DNA from: Nematostella vectensis
Lineage: Eukaryota; Cnidaria; Anthozoa; Actiniaria; Edwardsiidae
Assembly (NCBI RefSeq): GCF_932526225.1
Contig: NC_064038.1
Coordinates: forward strand, 11,221,070 to 11,285,069
Direction: 5' to 3'
Length of the DNA stretch: 64,000 nt
The position numbers were made by a program, and so were the translations under genes. Below, in pieces: positions 22,780 through 60,327 of this stretch. The notes under the pieces were generated by a model. The model was not told the DNA's origin. It was given only the letters and a program-made list of their open reading frames with translations, and did not search any database. Positions within the stretch are counted from its first letter, which is position 1. Each line of letters begins with the position of its first letter.

Positions 22780-24350
22780 CAATAAATACCAATACAGGTA
22801 TATTAGGATAATATACAAAGTAGGTTGACTTATATGCATATCCTCTATTCATAATATATAATTACTTCATCACAAAATTTCAGGACTAGGCTCGTAATGG
22901 AGTCATCTGTTAAGCTCATAATATACAAAAAAGGTCTTTTGGCCTTAACAGTTTGAAAGAGTTATTAATTGAAAATAGATCATTAAAAAATACTCGACGT
23001 ACATCATTGACATAGTTGCATTCCATTAAGGTATGGTACTCATCCCCAACCTTATTTTTTTCACATTTTTCACAAATACTTAATTCATAAGGTAAATTTT
23101 TATAGCGGCCTGTTTCAATTGCTAGTTTGTGTGCCGAGACACGCAATCTAGTCATAGATTGTCGGCGTCTAACATTAGCTTCTGATAAATATTTTTCTAG
23201 TTTAAAATTTGTCTTGATCTTGCAATAAGTGCGTAGCTTTCCACTATTTTGATTTAACTGTGCCTGGGTTCTCCAAAATGTTGCATAACTTTTATAAAGT
23301 ACTTTCTTAATATATTTTCCTAGGGTATGAATTTGTTGGCCTTCAATATCTATCTTCAATATCATGTCTTTAAATCACACCAAGCAAATAGGGAATTGAT
23401 AAACCTTACAGGGACATTAGATGTTGAAGAAAGGCTGATCTTCGCCGTTTCTCCCACTAAGGTGTTTTCATATATCCTACTTTTTATTACTTTTACCAAT
23501 ATTTTGCCACCAGGGAAGAAATTTGTACTATTAGTGGGGCTTTTCCCAGTTCTCCATATATAGTTAAATTTGTAGTTTTTGAGTGAAAAACTTCAGTTGT
23601 AGTTTTTCGAAATCATTGGATACTTTGAAAAATTTAGTCTCAAAAATTTCATACGATGAAGCCCTTCCTAAAAGGCATGTACCCCAAATTTCACAACCGT
23701 ACAGTAACACTGGTACAACGAGTGACGAAAACAATTTCAACAGTACTTGTATTGACACATTTTCAACATTTGACAGACGGTTTAAAATACAGTGGTATAC
23801 ACGTGTGGCTTTCTGGCTTTGTTGTATAGACTTTTTAGGGCACTTTTAAAATTTCCCTAGAAATGAAACTTCAGACCTAGATATGTGTATTCGTCTACAC
23901 ATTCTAATGGCTCTCCACCGTAGTCCCATTTACCTGTTGTAAATTGCCGCCGGTATTGTTGCGGACCAAAAACTAATACTTTAGGTTTTTGCATATTAAC
24001 TGTGAGCTTCCATTTATCTGCGTACAATTTTAGTTTCTGGAGGCAATTTTCTAGACCGGCGGCTGAGTAAGATAGTATAACCAAATCATCAGCATAGAGG
24101 AGACAGTTAAGTTTTGATGTATTATCGAGTTTTACTGGGTGGCACGATGAAGAGAATATTTCTGGAATATCACTGATGAAGATGTTGAAAAGGGTTGGGC
24201 TTAGGTTGCATCCCTGTTTCACCCCAACGTGAGAAGAAAAGGAAGGCGTTATACCCTGAGCTTAACTGATAATCTAACATCTGAATACATACTTTGTAAA
24301 AGGGTGACAAATCTTCCGCTACACCCTATTTTTATCAGAATGTGGGGAAG
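22780..24350 (-). pseudogene. Degenerate LINE (non-LTR retrotransposon), RT and C-terminal region
   Basis: In minus-strand order: a finger/palm segment ending MYSDVRLSVKLRV, the palm motif KQGCNLSPTLFNIFISD, the catalytic YADD motif (LLYADDLVILSYSA), the thumb-like VNMQKPKVLVFG and YTYLGLKF, then PVLLYGCEIWG and the C-terminal TRLRVSAHKLAIETGRY with a Cys/His-like cluster (CEKCEKNKVGDEYHTLMEC). The palm is 5' truncated near 24350. A TAG stop follows YLGLKFHF, and reading frames shift around 23760-23850, so the copy is dead. Family placement (jockey/CR1 clade) is by motif only. Confidence 0.9.
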
Positions 24351-24397
24351 TTGATTGTCCCTACTTCTTATGAGCCCCTGCTCTCGCATAATGTGGC

Positions 24398-24437
24398 GTG
24401 GGTTACCTGTGCACAAGAAACAGCACAGGTAACCCAC
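24398..24437. repeat. Perfect 15-bp hairpin
   Basis: GTGGGTTACCTGTGC (24398-24412) and its exact complement (24423-24437) flank a 10-nt loop. It lies between the LINE fragment and the NUPR1-like gene, about 180 bp upstream of the latter's ATG. It could be a recombination scar or a structured promoter-proximal element. Confidence 0.85.
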
Positions 24438-24618
24438 CAGGGATGAAATAGTTCTTGTGTCGAACCAATGATTAGGATTAATGTACCCAGTCTTCCGTGA
24501 CTCGCGCACGAGACGACAACACGATTGTGTGAAAGGACAAGTTGGAAAGGAACAAAATTGCAGGAAACCTTGAGAAAATTAAGGTTCATAACGAGGAAAA
24601 GCTTAAGGGGAGTAAATT

Positions 24619-24828
24619 ATGGAATCTGGAGACAAGTATGACGATTACGATTTTGACGAAAGGCTACACGATGGTGGAGCTCGTAAAGGGAAATCAAAGA
24701 AAGAGGCTTCACAGAACAAGAACGTTTCCACGCAAGGACACAGCGAAAGAAAAGCGGCCGAGTATATACAACACGGGGAAGATAAGAGGAAAGAAGAAAA
24801 AATCAAGCAACAACAGAAAGAAAACTAA
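24619..24828 (+). CDS. NUPR1 (p8/COM1)-like nuclear stress protein, single exon
   Basis: The 69-residue ORF has an acidic/aromatic N-terminus (MESGDKYDDYDFDERL), then GGARKGKSKKEASQNKN and a basic tail GHSERKAAEYIQHGEDKRK. The order and spacing match the p8 family: a D/E-rich head, then RKGR-KREA-NTN, then GHERK-KLQNSE-KR. Family members are small, disordered, basic nuclear chromatin cofactors induced by stress. The length suits the family (about 70-100 aa). No introns are needed. An AATAAA at about 25144 could serve as poly(A) signal. A longer overlapping frame (24542-24895) lacks this homology and is a shadow. Confidence 0.75.
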   Translation: MESGDKYDDYDFDERLHDGGARKGKSKKEASQNKNVSTQGHSERKAAEYIQHGEDKRKEEKIKQQQKEN

Positions 24829-25290
24829 TTCTTCAAATGATATCGAAACATTTGACTTATATAGACTAGAAAACTCGTGCATGCTGAATGAATGAAGTTT
24901 CGTATTTTGTAATGACGTGTCACTTGGGAAAAGTTTTCCTCGTGCTTCAAACCATGCCTTTTTACTCGATAATTATTTTCTAACAATCCTCTCATAGACT
25001 TGAGATACCTTTATAGCAAACTATGATCTACGGGAGCTTCAAAGAACACGTTGCTTGAATACATAAATATTGGATTGGTAGTGAAGACATGGGAATAATG
25101 TCACCGGTTATTGTTATCTACATTAGTACTGCAGGGCTCGGAAAATAAATAGATTTTATCATTCCGTGTTTAATTACACCATTGTAACCAGTGTCGTTAC
25201 AGAGGGTTATACAACAGGGCAACCGTATCATTGGTTGTTTTATTGATTAATATTTGTTTGTTTGTATTATTTCTGATGAATGGTACAGCC

Positions 25291-25888
25291 TACCGTAAAT
25301 TACCTAATAAACGCCCGGTGGTTTATTAAATTTCGATGGTCCGAGGGGGGATTCATTAGATAGGAGGCATTTATTAGAAAGGGGCGTTCTTTACAAACTA
25401 TGAAAATATAACAAATCCAACAGGTCTGTAACCAGGGTTCTAGTCTTAGCCTCTAAGCCAGTTTCACTTTAAATTTTAGCCTGCATAGCAAGCGTTTACC
25501 GTGAGACAAATGCAATGATTTAACGGTGCAAGTATGCAGTAAACGAAAATGAGAAGTAGCCATATTCCTGGATGCTACACTGCGAGTACAAAGCAGAAGG
25601 AAATTGCATACACCCTAAAGCAATGAGAACAGGAACGTTAGAACTTGACATTTAACAAGATGCTACTCACTTACCAGTGTTGATTAAGCAAGAAGGCAAT
25701 CGGATTACCATTTATATTCCCGGAATTCCTATGTCATTTATTTTTAAGCTGGCAGGGAAGGGAGCGGGGGAGGGGAGGGGCATTTATCAGAGAGGGACGT
25801 TCATTACAAACTTTTAGGCTTAGGTGTGTCGTTCATTAGATCAGAGGCAGTCTTTAGATAAGGGGCGTTTATTAGGTCATTTGTGGTA
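25291..25888. mobile_element. MITE, TACCGTAAAT family, copy 1
   Basis: A 598-bp element with terminal inverted repeats of about 25 bp (TACCGTAAATTACCTAATAA at the left; TTATTAGGTCATTTGTGGTA at the right). Internal GGGGCGTT(T/C)(A/T)TTA motifs repeat near both ends. The second copy is at 38792-39499. No transposase ORF. Confidence 0.75.
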
Positions 25889-27871
25889 TACAACCAACGC
25901 CTGTGGTGGGACGTTCAATATTTTATCCCCCCCTCATTGAAGATTCTCAATTCTAGAAGAAATAGTTCCCCTTTAGATTGGCTTTTGTCATATCCCTCTC
26001 CCTTACTCTTTGATTCTATATTACATGTTAACCCTTAGGATATTAATGATATTCTATTGCTTCTTGTAGAAATAAACAAGTTTATTAACACAGTTTTGTA
26101 TAAACAAAAAGCCAGATTCATGACACCTACCCTATTAAATAAAGATCTATTTTTTAAATACCCCCCCCCCCCCCCTGAAAATGATGGCTTGCTGACGTTT
26201 TGAACATTAGCCCATCAGCTAACTTAATGGTTTTTGGGAAGATATGGCATGTCAAAAAACGTAGAGCACCTGTGTGGACTAACATCGCACATTGTCTACT
26301 GTGCTTTCATCTATCCCCAAGTGATACCAAATGACATGACTACTTAATAATGGTAGTAGTGTGCCTATATCAAGTGGCAAACCTTGAAACCAAGAAACAC
26401 GATTGCTTATAGGATGGCCATTCAGAGGCATTTAGATACAACATTTAAATGACAAGCCAAGGATATGGGACTTTATATAATAACAGCCACTGAATAGAGA
26501 TGAAAGGCTGATTCAGACAGCATGATTCAATTAAGCTTTTGCAACACTTCTACCACTAGGGTGTAAATCAGCCTAAAACTCGGCCACGATGCAGCACTAC
26601 TAAAGTCATAGTGTGTAATTCAGGGCTAAGACATGTTGAAGCACAGGGTCACCAACCTCTCAGTCAGTCTCCAGTCAATCCCAACAACTAGCTCGAATAT
26701 TTTCACGATTGATCACTTCCTGTAATTGTCCTATAATTGTCTTTTATCCTAGAATAAAGGTCACAATAAACTCTTATTGCTTTGTGATGTGGTTTATTCA
26801 GGATAAGCGTTTTTTTTTAACGTTTAAGCAGTTGTCGAAGGATTCCGCATTACTTATTGCCTTTCGGGTTGACTGGAGACTGACTGAGAGGTTGGGAAGC
26901 CTGTGGTTGTAGACAGGTTACAACTAAATTGGGCTGGCCTTAATAGAGGTTCCACTGTTTCTCCACTTCCACTTGCAAAAAATGAAACAACATCAATTAA
27001 TATCGTTTATTTTACTTGAGGGTTTTACAGGTTTTACAGGGATCTAGAAGTTAGTTTATTTTGAAAAATTTAACATGTTCTTCCAGAATTTATTAACAAT
27101 ACTGATTCTTGCCTGATAACTGGAGATGGTACAGTAGAATAAAATCAAAATTTTAGATAACAGAAACCCAAAAGCTAAACATGTAATGACTACTGCAGAT
27201 TGTTCTATCAAGTGCAAATGTGAAAAAGCAATGTACTAATGACAGCTCTTTCATAAAATAAAATAGAATTTTCTTCTCCAATAAAAGGCATAACAAGTAA
27301 AATTTACCAAAATCAAATACTGATAGACTTTGCTGGTCATTCTTTGCCCAAAAAATACAGCAAAGACACAAATTACATAAGCTGTCCGTTATTTTTTATC
27401 ATCATCTACATCAAAGTAAAAAAAAGTTAAAGGATCAACATCATAGTATACAAATCCGCATTGGATGTAGCTACTGTTGTCATATACTCTAAAGTTATGC
27501 AGGAATAATGCATATGTGCCTTTAGTTAGAATCACAACAAAACAGTTTTTCATTATAAACAATAATAAAGGAGTGGTTGATCTGCATTCTTTAAAGGCCA
27601 AGATTTACTAGCATGGGTAGCCTAGTGCATGCAGTGATGACATAAATAAGAGCTCGCCTTTGTGAAAATTACACAAAAGAAAAGGTAACTTGCACTTAGC
27701 AAAAGCAACTCTTTGTACTGATTTTCACATGCAGGTAAACTAACACCTCGGTAGCCTGCACTTCCTACTTTGCTAGTGAACAACATTCATTGTCACAACA
27801 ATATACACCAACCTGGCATTAAAGCCAGCATATTATTCAGTTCTAATCTCTAGCCATATTTGCAATGTCAA
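25889..27871. other. Intergenic / 3' UTR of eIF3j
   Basis: No coding region was recognised. It contains a poly-C tract near 26161, a dispersed GAGGTTCCACTGT motif near 26945 and AT-rich sequence. The end near 27872 is the 3' UTR of the minus-strand eIF3j gene. Confidence 0.5.
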
Positions 27872-30800
27872 TCACATGAAGTCATCATACTCGTTTCCAA
27901 GATCCCCATATGAGTAGTCCATTTCATCTTTTCTTCCCATCTTTGCGCCCCCAGTTAGTGTGGCTTTCTTAGTTGCTTTAGATTTTGCTTTCTTACCCTA
28001 AGTACATATTAAACATAATATAAATTTCTGTAAACAAAACTGTAGACAAGCAGATGTACAGTATGTAGACTCTAGTCCTTCAACTATTTAGATAATGGAT
28101 TTGGCCTAGATGTTTTACACAAAATATGATAAGGTCTAACAAGGCATTCTTGAAAACAATACATAGTGACTTATACTGATAGTTAAGGCCATTAATTGCC
28201 ATTGAAAATAGTAATTGAATGTCTCTATAGTAACTGAGATATTCGTAACAAGTGTAAACTTTACCTTTTGTGCTTTTAATTTTTCAGACTGCAACATATT
28301 CAAAGTACTAGAAAGCTTTTTTATATCCTCTGGGTCCACTGAAGAAACAAAATAAAATGTAAATTCATTGATGGCACCTAAACAAGTGCACCCTTAAGCA
28401 GCATCGGGTGCAGTTATGGGGAAGGAGCATGAACGGGGGTAGGGAAGGGGAGGGGGGTTTGAGTAGTGTGTAAGGGGCCTAAAAGGGTGGGGACAGGGTG
28501 GAGTAGTGGGATGGGGCCTTAAAAGGTAGGTAGGGGGTATGAATTAGAAAGGGAGGGGCCTAGTGTGGGGGGCATATACTGCATACACCCATTTCAAGGT
28601 TGAACTCAAGAATCCATGACTGGTAACCCTCATTTGTTCACGGGTTACAGTACTTACACAGTATATACCTAGATCCTGGTCTCTGACAACAATGTAAATA
28701 CAGGCACATGAAAACTGATACAGCTTTCCAATCCTGGATTAGCTGTGGTTCATACTTCTTTGTTAATACTGTACATTTTACAAAAGAAGCAATGTCCAGT
28801 TCTCTGAGACATTCTCTGAGAGCAATATTATTTGAAGTATGTATATACAGTAGAGTAACAATCTGAACAAATAATATGAGGTCTACTCTAATACAATACA
28901 TTAATTACAAAAAATATGTATATACTCACAGCTAACACAAATTTCTCTAAGAGTTGCTTCTAAAAATGGGATATATTCTGGATTGGTCTAAAGAAAATCA
29001 AAGAAGGCAATATTTTTTACATGTACAGTGCATAGGCAACCAAGAACATAACAGATGTGTACGTATGTTTGCAGAATTATTGACGACATTTAGAAGATAA
29101 AATTCTCCTTTCATGAATAAACATAACAACACTCAGGATAAACCAGTTCAGCTTAGTTTACCAGTGAGTACTTATTTGATTTATTTGTTTGCATACCTCA
29201 AACTTGGTTAATTTTTCTACCAGTAATTTACTGTATTCTGTGAATTCTTCTTTGGTGGAAGGTATCATGGAATCCAATCCTGTCCGAGAAGCTTCCTCCT
29301 GTGTACCAACACCTTGTAGGACAGAATTAAGAGTTTCATTGGCAAAAAAAAGTAGTAAAGGAAGCAATGAAAACCCTGACAGTATGGATAGTAAAAGAAA
29401 CTGCCTTAAAAAAACATGTTTTAAGTACTGTACATTGGACAACGTAGGGAACATCAAATAATATACTACAATAATATACAGTAATAATATACTACAAAAA
29501 TATCCTACCAAATGTATCCATTGCTACCAATAAATCTGATTCTTCTACAATTCTGGAAAAATATATAAATAAGTTTATTTTCAAGGAGTTGCTATAAAAG
29601 TTTATTCATTTGTATGTATACTTATACTGTTCTTTTAAAACAATTACTTACTTTTGTCTTCTAAGCTTTTCAGCCATTTGTTCTTCTGGGGTTAGTTCTT
29701 TGTCTTCCTAAAATAAAAATGAATTTAAAGAAATCAAAAGGTTGTGAAAAAAGAAATTAAAAGGAAAGATTGATAATTAGATTACTTTTTAACTACAAAT
29801 AATTATCTGCCAAATGACAAACTCAAACTGATTACAGACAGAAACAAATGCAAAAAAGAATGTGAAGATTTGATGGTGTAACTGGAAACTTGAACCCACA
29901 CTTTCAGGTTTGATAGCCTGAATGTTAACCATAACACTAGCATTTTCAATGAGTATGGTTCACGGGGTTTTCCCCACCTAACTACACATCTTTCCAGTGA
30001 AATGCAGTACATAGATGGAATGTTTCAAAGTATTTCCTTATAATCCATCACTTTGTTTCTATCTATTTATACCCATTTTTATAAGGTACTCAGTCTCAGT
30101 ATTGTGCTTATGGCACTTTTCTTGGTTGTTTACACTGTAGTGGGCTGTACTGTTCATAGCTGTAGAGTACAGCCCACTCAGAAACAATGCAGCACTTTAC
30201 AATGAAAACCTTCCTCAAAATCTTATTGACCTCATTTGCTTAAGCATCTTTAAAGCCGCATTGTCCCCAGTTTACTTCCGGAGGTCCGACGGAAACCTCA
30301 ACCGTTAAAAGACAAAAGAATCCATTAGAATCCGAAGTATTTAACAGGCCATCCGCTCTAAATTATCAATCACATCCTCAAAGAAACTTCCAATAGACAC
30401 ACTGCTTTCAATATTTTGAAATATTTTTCGCATTTTCCATTAAAAATAATCGGATGTTGTTAGGTAATCGACCAGAAGTAAACGGGTGACAATGCGGCTT
30501 TAAGTCTTGAGTCATAAAGCAATTGTTAATAAAGGAATGTATGGGGGAGTTTATATGTTAGCAAAAAAAATACTTTATCATGAAAAAAAAAACTGTAGAC
30601 CTTGTAATATTGTGTTTGAGTCTTCCTTTATTTCAATTTTGCCGATAGAATTTCAGTAGAGCGAGTTTGAAGCCCGCTAAGAATTGCGTTTCTTACTGTT
30701 GATAAGAGTAGTAAAGGATGGGGACTCCATCGGCTAACGGCCTTCATACAACTACTGTACTTCACAGCCAAATAAAAATCGCAAAAATCAACCAGCTGCC

Positions 30801-32395
30801 AATCCAGAACAAAAACACTTCAAAAACATACCTGAGCTTTCAACTGAACTGAGCCTCATGCCAATAAGCCAATAAGAGGTATATATGAATTTATCTTTGC
30901 TCCATCTGCTATTCTAGGAGGTAAAAAGATCAGTACCTCTTCTAGCTTTTGTTTCTCCTCAGCTTTCCGTTTTTCCTCTAAAAGTTTTTGCTCTTCTTTT
31001 TCCTTCAGAATCTGTTTGAGTGTTTTCTTCTTTTTGGGCGCAGCAGCTTCTAGAATAGAATGAAATTGCAACATATGAAATACCATACAACACCAACATA
31101 ATGCGTTTTTGTTACAGCTAATGCTTTCTAATCTTTCTTTATTATTTGTATATTCTCGATTTAAATGAAGTTACAGATTCTTTGAAGAAAAAACAAAAAT
31201 CATGGTCTGTTATTGCAAATAATTTGCTGTTATTGCAAATAATTGTTTATAGTGAAAACCTGGTTTTCAAATCTTTTATTTTGTGAGGTAATGTACTAGT
31301 CAGTATAAACCCACCCCATGGTCCCAGGGAAGGGTGGGGATTAGATTTTAGCCCTGAACAAAACTAAAAAAAAAAGCTCCCATCCCCTCAGAACAAAACT
31401 GCAGTCAAATGTCCATACCCCTTGGAGTGCAGATGGTACAACTTTGACATTTTAGACAACAAGCCATCTAAAATGAACCAGTGCCATTGGGTTGTTTATC
31501 TGTTTGTCCCCACTCCCCCACGGTGGGGACAAGTGTAAGAGTTAAAATCTGTAAATTCCACCAGCCCTTTGGAACAGATTCTCGTTCAAAAGCACTCCAG
31601 TCCCCATGTTAACCACACTCTTCCCTCAGTACCATCATGTATTTTAAATTGATTGCTTTTTATTCCAAATTGAACTAGAAAAGTTGTTTGATTATACATT
31701 TAATGACCAACTTGATTATTGAACCTGTGTATGCCTCACCTCTGACCAAACTACATATTTGTAGCATTGTTTCACATCAATTTATGTTTTAAATTGTGCA
31801 GATTTATCATCTAAAATATTGTTGTACAATAAGTAAGTTACACACATTTTTTAGAGAACCTCGACTTTACAATATCAACAACGATTAAAGTTTTTAGGCA
31901 AACCTATCAGACGTAAAAATTATAGAAAAGTGGAGGGCCTTGTAAAGAAATGGCGAAATACCAACGACATACTTAAGTACTTATACGCATAAAACTACGA
32001 GATCCACGTGACAAATGACTTCATATGACATGTCCGACTAACCAGTATTTTTCGCTTCATCCTCTTTCTTTTCGTCTTCATCTTCATCGTCCCAGCTTTC
32101 CTATAATAATTGGACCCCATACACGTTAAAATGATGATGGTAAAAAGACCATTAGGAAGGAATTCAGACAGTCAGTGGCGGGCAAATGAGAAATTCATAA
32201 GCTTATTACACCTTAATATCATCATCTTCATCCTCGCCTTCCCATTTATCTGTTACACCATCGGCGGGAACTTCACCCGGCTCAAACTTTTCATCATCTA
32301 GAAAAACATATGTTGTATTTAATGCAACGATCCATGCCTTAGATTGCTAATAAAAGAGAGTTAAATATCGACTTCGGCTTACCCCAGTCCGCCAT
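27872..32395 (-). CDS. EIF3J: Eukaryotic translation initiation factor 3 subunit J
   Basis: Loosely bound eIF3 subunit that acts at the 40S decoding centre during cytoplasmic translation initiation and recycling. Ten exons on the minus strand: 32383-32395, 32212-32297, 32043-32100, 30937-31049, 29652-29707, 29509-29552, 29197-29312, 28930-28987, 28265-28338 and 27872-27997. All junctions are GT-AG and the joined frame is 247 aa (human is 258). Landmarks: N-terminal MADWDD, acidic DKWEGEDEDDD and SWDDEDEDEKKEDE, a lysine/glutamate coiled coil (KKKKTLKQILKEKEEQK), LTPEEQMAEKLRRQK, SDLLVAMDTFG, the conserved helices with IPSTKEEFTEYSKLL, and the C-terminal GGAKMGRKDEMD...YDDFM ending typical of the family. 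The first coding exon has only 13 nt of CDS. Confidence 0.96.
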
Positions 32396-32502
32396 CTTGT
32401 GTGAATCAGCACAATATGCGCATGCGCAACAAGTTTCGACTGTCGTCCCATCGTGCATTTCGAAGGGCTTCTAAAATAGCATTGGCGCGAAAATATGGCA
32501 GA

Positions 32503-32643
32503 CAGAGCTGTAGCAGGCCTTTAAAAAATATTGGGGGCACAGACGCGCCCCTAATGGTTATTTCATTACAATGGTTACTTCGTTATAATTATTAAAGGGG
32601 GTTGAGGCATGTCCCCAGTGCCCCACCCCCTACTATGGCCCTG
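32503..32643. mobile_element. MITE-like element, CAGGGCC family, copy 2
   Basis: A 141-bp relative of the element at 1733-1889: it starts CAGAGCTGTAGCAGG, ends CCTACTATGGCCCTG and shares the GGGGGCACA / CGCGCCCCT core. It lies about 110 bp upstream of the eIF3j start codon, in its presumed promoter region. Confidence 0.7.
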
Positions 32644-32879
32644 ATTTGTGAGAGAAAATCCTGGAAAAATGCGCCTTACATCTAAGAAATACATCAGACA
32701 TCGAAGATCCTGTTCCTAGGATTTCAGCAAATTTTATAGGATCGTAGTGTCGAAAACGAGACGGTTTGTTTAACACACTTATTGTTAGTTTAAAATCGGT
32801 TATTTGTACCATGGCACCTAGAAGGGGGGCGGCATAAGAGGGGGACAGTGGGTGTTGGTGTGGGTAGAGGCTGGTGGCG

Positions 32880-33103
32880 TCAGTAAAACCCATTCTGAGC
32901 CAATCAGAGTATCATTTTGTGCACTTCCCTGGCTTTCCTCTGAACGAAAACCAGACAGTGTCGTGACAGAAAGCCGGGCAACTGCACTAGGCGAGAGAAG
33001 GCAAGATTCTGATTGGCTAAAATATTTGACTGGCGGAACAGAAATTCCCGAAAACAAATCGATGTTTCGAAAATGCGGCGTCGCGTTACACCGAAAAAAG
33101 GCA
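32880..33103. mobile_element. MITE, CTGTCGAATCC family, degenerate copy
   Basis: Similar to the right half of the element at 48678-48978: shared ATTCTGATTGGCT, GGCGGAACAGAAA, AACAAATCG and the GCGTCGCG terminal region. The left terminal repeat is not recognisable. It sits between eIF3j and the end of the sodium channel gene. Confidence 0.6.
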
Positions 33104-33661
33104 GTTCGGGCTTGCGTTACCCAAGTCTGAGTTACTGAGGTTCTACTGTATCTATCTTATCACAGTTGATCACTACAGAATAGACGAGGCTCTACAAAAC
33201 TAGAAATCTTTATTTCTGCATGTTTCTTCCAAAACGAAAATAATTACATCGCATAGAAATCGATTTGTCTCTCAGCTAAAACCTTTCAAACAATGTTTGT
33301 TTGTTTGTTTGTTATTCTACCAAAGCATTTAAGAAACTATTGCAGTAAACGAGTCCAACATTTCAGTTATCTACAAGACAGAAGAAATGTCAGGATAATA
33401 AGTTGTTGTTCTTACAAGAGGAAATAGTTTCTGTTCCCAAATTGAATGGGGACAATCTATGTTGACCTAGTTAGGGCATAACCTTATTTGGGTATAACTT
33501 TATACAGAATAGATTCCGTGAAGACTTAGATAGTCCAATCTATTACAGAGACGGAACCATAATTGCCTGCATTTTTACAAAGAGGAAGACCTTTCTGGGA
33601 GACTGCGGGTAGTCAATAAAATTGTTTATTTTATTTCCTTAGAAAAAAGGTGGCACCTAAC
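33104..33661 (-). other. 3' UTR of the sodium channel gene and spacer
   Basis: No other gene is seen. TTTATT at 33625-33630 gives an AATAAA on the minus strand, only about 32 nt past the channel stop codon. A (GTTT)n run lies at 33296-33312. Confidence 0.5.
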
Positions 33662-58981
<25,320 letters not shown>

Positions 58982-59280
58982 CTGATATACAGTTAAGAAA
59001 TTGATAACGAAACACAATAATGCCCTCGTAAGCCCAAAAAGCATGGACGAAGATCCAGCGGTATTTTTACGGCCGCGATAAGAGGCCGCAAAGACTCTGG
59101 GTCTCAGAACATGATGAAAGAGTATTGTCTACACAAACCCCCCTCCCCCCAATAACACTACCAGTATATTTCATGAATTTTGCGCTTGAATGATTTGCGT
59201 GAAATGGAAGTTAGTACACAGAAAACACAAGTGTGACAAAATTAACAGCGCACGAAAAGAGAAAAGCGTCATATCCACAT

Positions 59281-59579
59281 TTAATGTCGCTTTACGCGTG
59301 AAAAGGAAATGCCCGCTTTGCAACGCAATGAATACACTAGGCACGACTATGGCAGAATATGGGGGGGAGACAGACCGATCGAAAGCGAGTTAGCGTGACG
59401 TGACGACTAGCGCGTGACGTAGCAACTGTAGTGTAAGCATATGACCTTTAGGCCTCACTCATCTCCCCTACACTCCGCGTGAAGGATCGGACGAGAGTAT
59501 TGGCTGGTCCACAAACGCACAAGCACACCTTATAGCAAACAAACCCCGCTTGGGGAAGTCGTCAGACAGAACTAACCGC
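59281..59579 (-). repeat. Split direct repeat B2 of the Ngaro-like element
   Basis: 299 bp, starting TTAATGTCGC and ending CTAACCGC on the plus strand. It is the same sequence as 59984-60282, at an offset of 703 bp, and forms the 3' end of the element. Confidence 0.95.
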
Positions 59580-59983
59580 AGACTCTCGGAGATACTCCCC
59601 GGTTTATTTCAATAATAAAGCAATGATTAAGTTAATACTTGTTTACAGTTGATCGCCAAGCTAACACTGCCTGTACACACAAAGAAACCTGTCAGCAAAA
59701 GGGAGGGAGGGTGGGCAAATGTTTCTTTACAGTACCCGTAGCTTATGAAGCGAAAGAGCGAATGACTTTACTTTAGGTGTGGCGCTTTATATAGGTAGAT
59801 AGCGACCAATAAGAATTAAGAACGTGTATAGTAAGGTATCTCACGTGAAACATATTGAGTAATAGCGGTGCTATCGTAGCATGATACGTGTACTCGTACG
59901 ATATAATTTACGAGTGACCTTTGAGCCTGGCTCCGGCTCCATTAACTGAAATTACCGTCCCTAGTGGTGACGGTAATTTTGGA
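59580..59983 (-). repeat. Presumed A2 segment of the Ngaro-like element
   Basis: 404 bp between the two B repeats. In split-direct-repeat elements this segment is identical to the 5' terminal A1 copy, which here would be right of 64000. It contains no ORF. Confidence 0.75.
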
Positions 59984-60282
59984 TTAATGTCGCTTTACGC
60001 GTGAAAAGGAAATGCCCGCTTTGCAACGCAATGAATACACTAGGCACGACTATGGCAGAATATGGGGGGGAGACAGACCGATCGAAAGCGAGTTAGCGTG
60101 ACGTGACGACTAGCGCGTGACGTAGCAACTGTAGTGTAAGCATATGACCTTTAGGCCTCACTCATCTCCCCTACACTCCGCGTGAAGGATCGGACGAGAG
60201 TATTGGCTGGTCCACAAACGCACAAGCACACCTTATAGCAAACAAACCCCGCTTGGGGAAGTCGTCAGACAGAACTAACCGC
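59984..60282 (-). repeat. Split direct repeat B1 of the Ngaro-like element
   Basis: 299-bp direct repeat, identical on inspection to 59281-59579. It lies 45 bp past the end of the recombinase ORF. Confidence 0.95.
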
Positions 60283-60327
60283 CACAAGATGCAGAATGCA
60301 TCCCCCCAAACGCAATAACAACAATGC

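Noticed and set aside
24542-24895. 117-codon ORF overlapping the NUPR1-like gene
   Set aside because: It is in another frame, Lys-rich only because the overlapping basic gene is purine-rich; no homology is seen.
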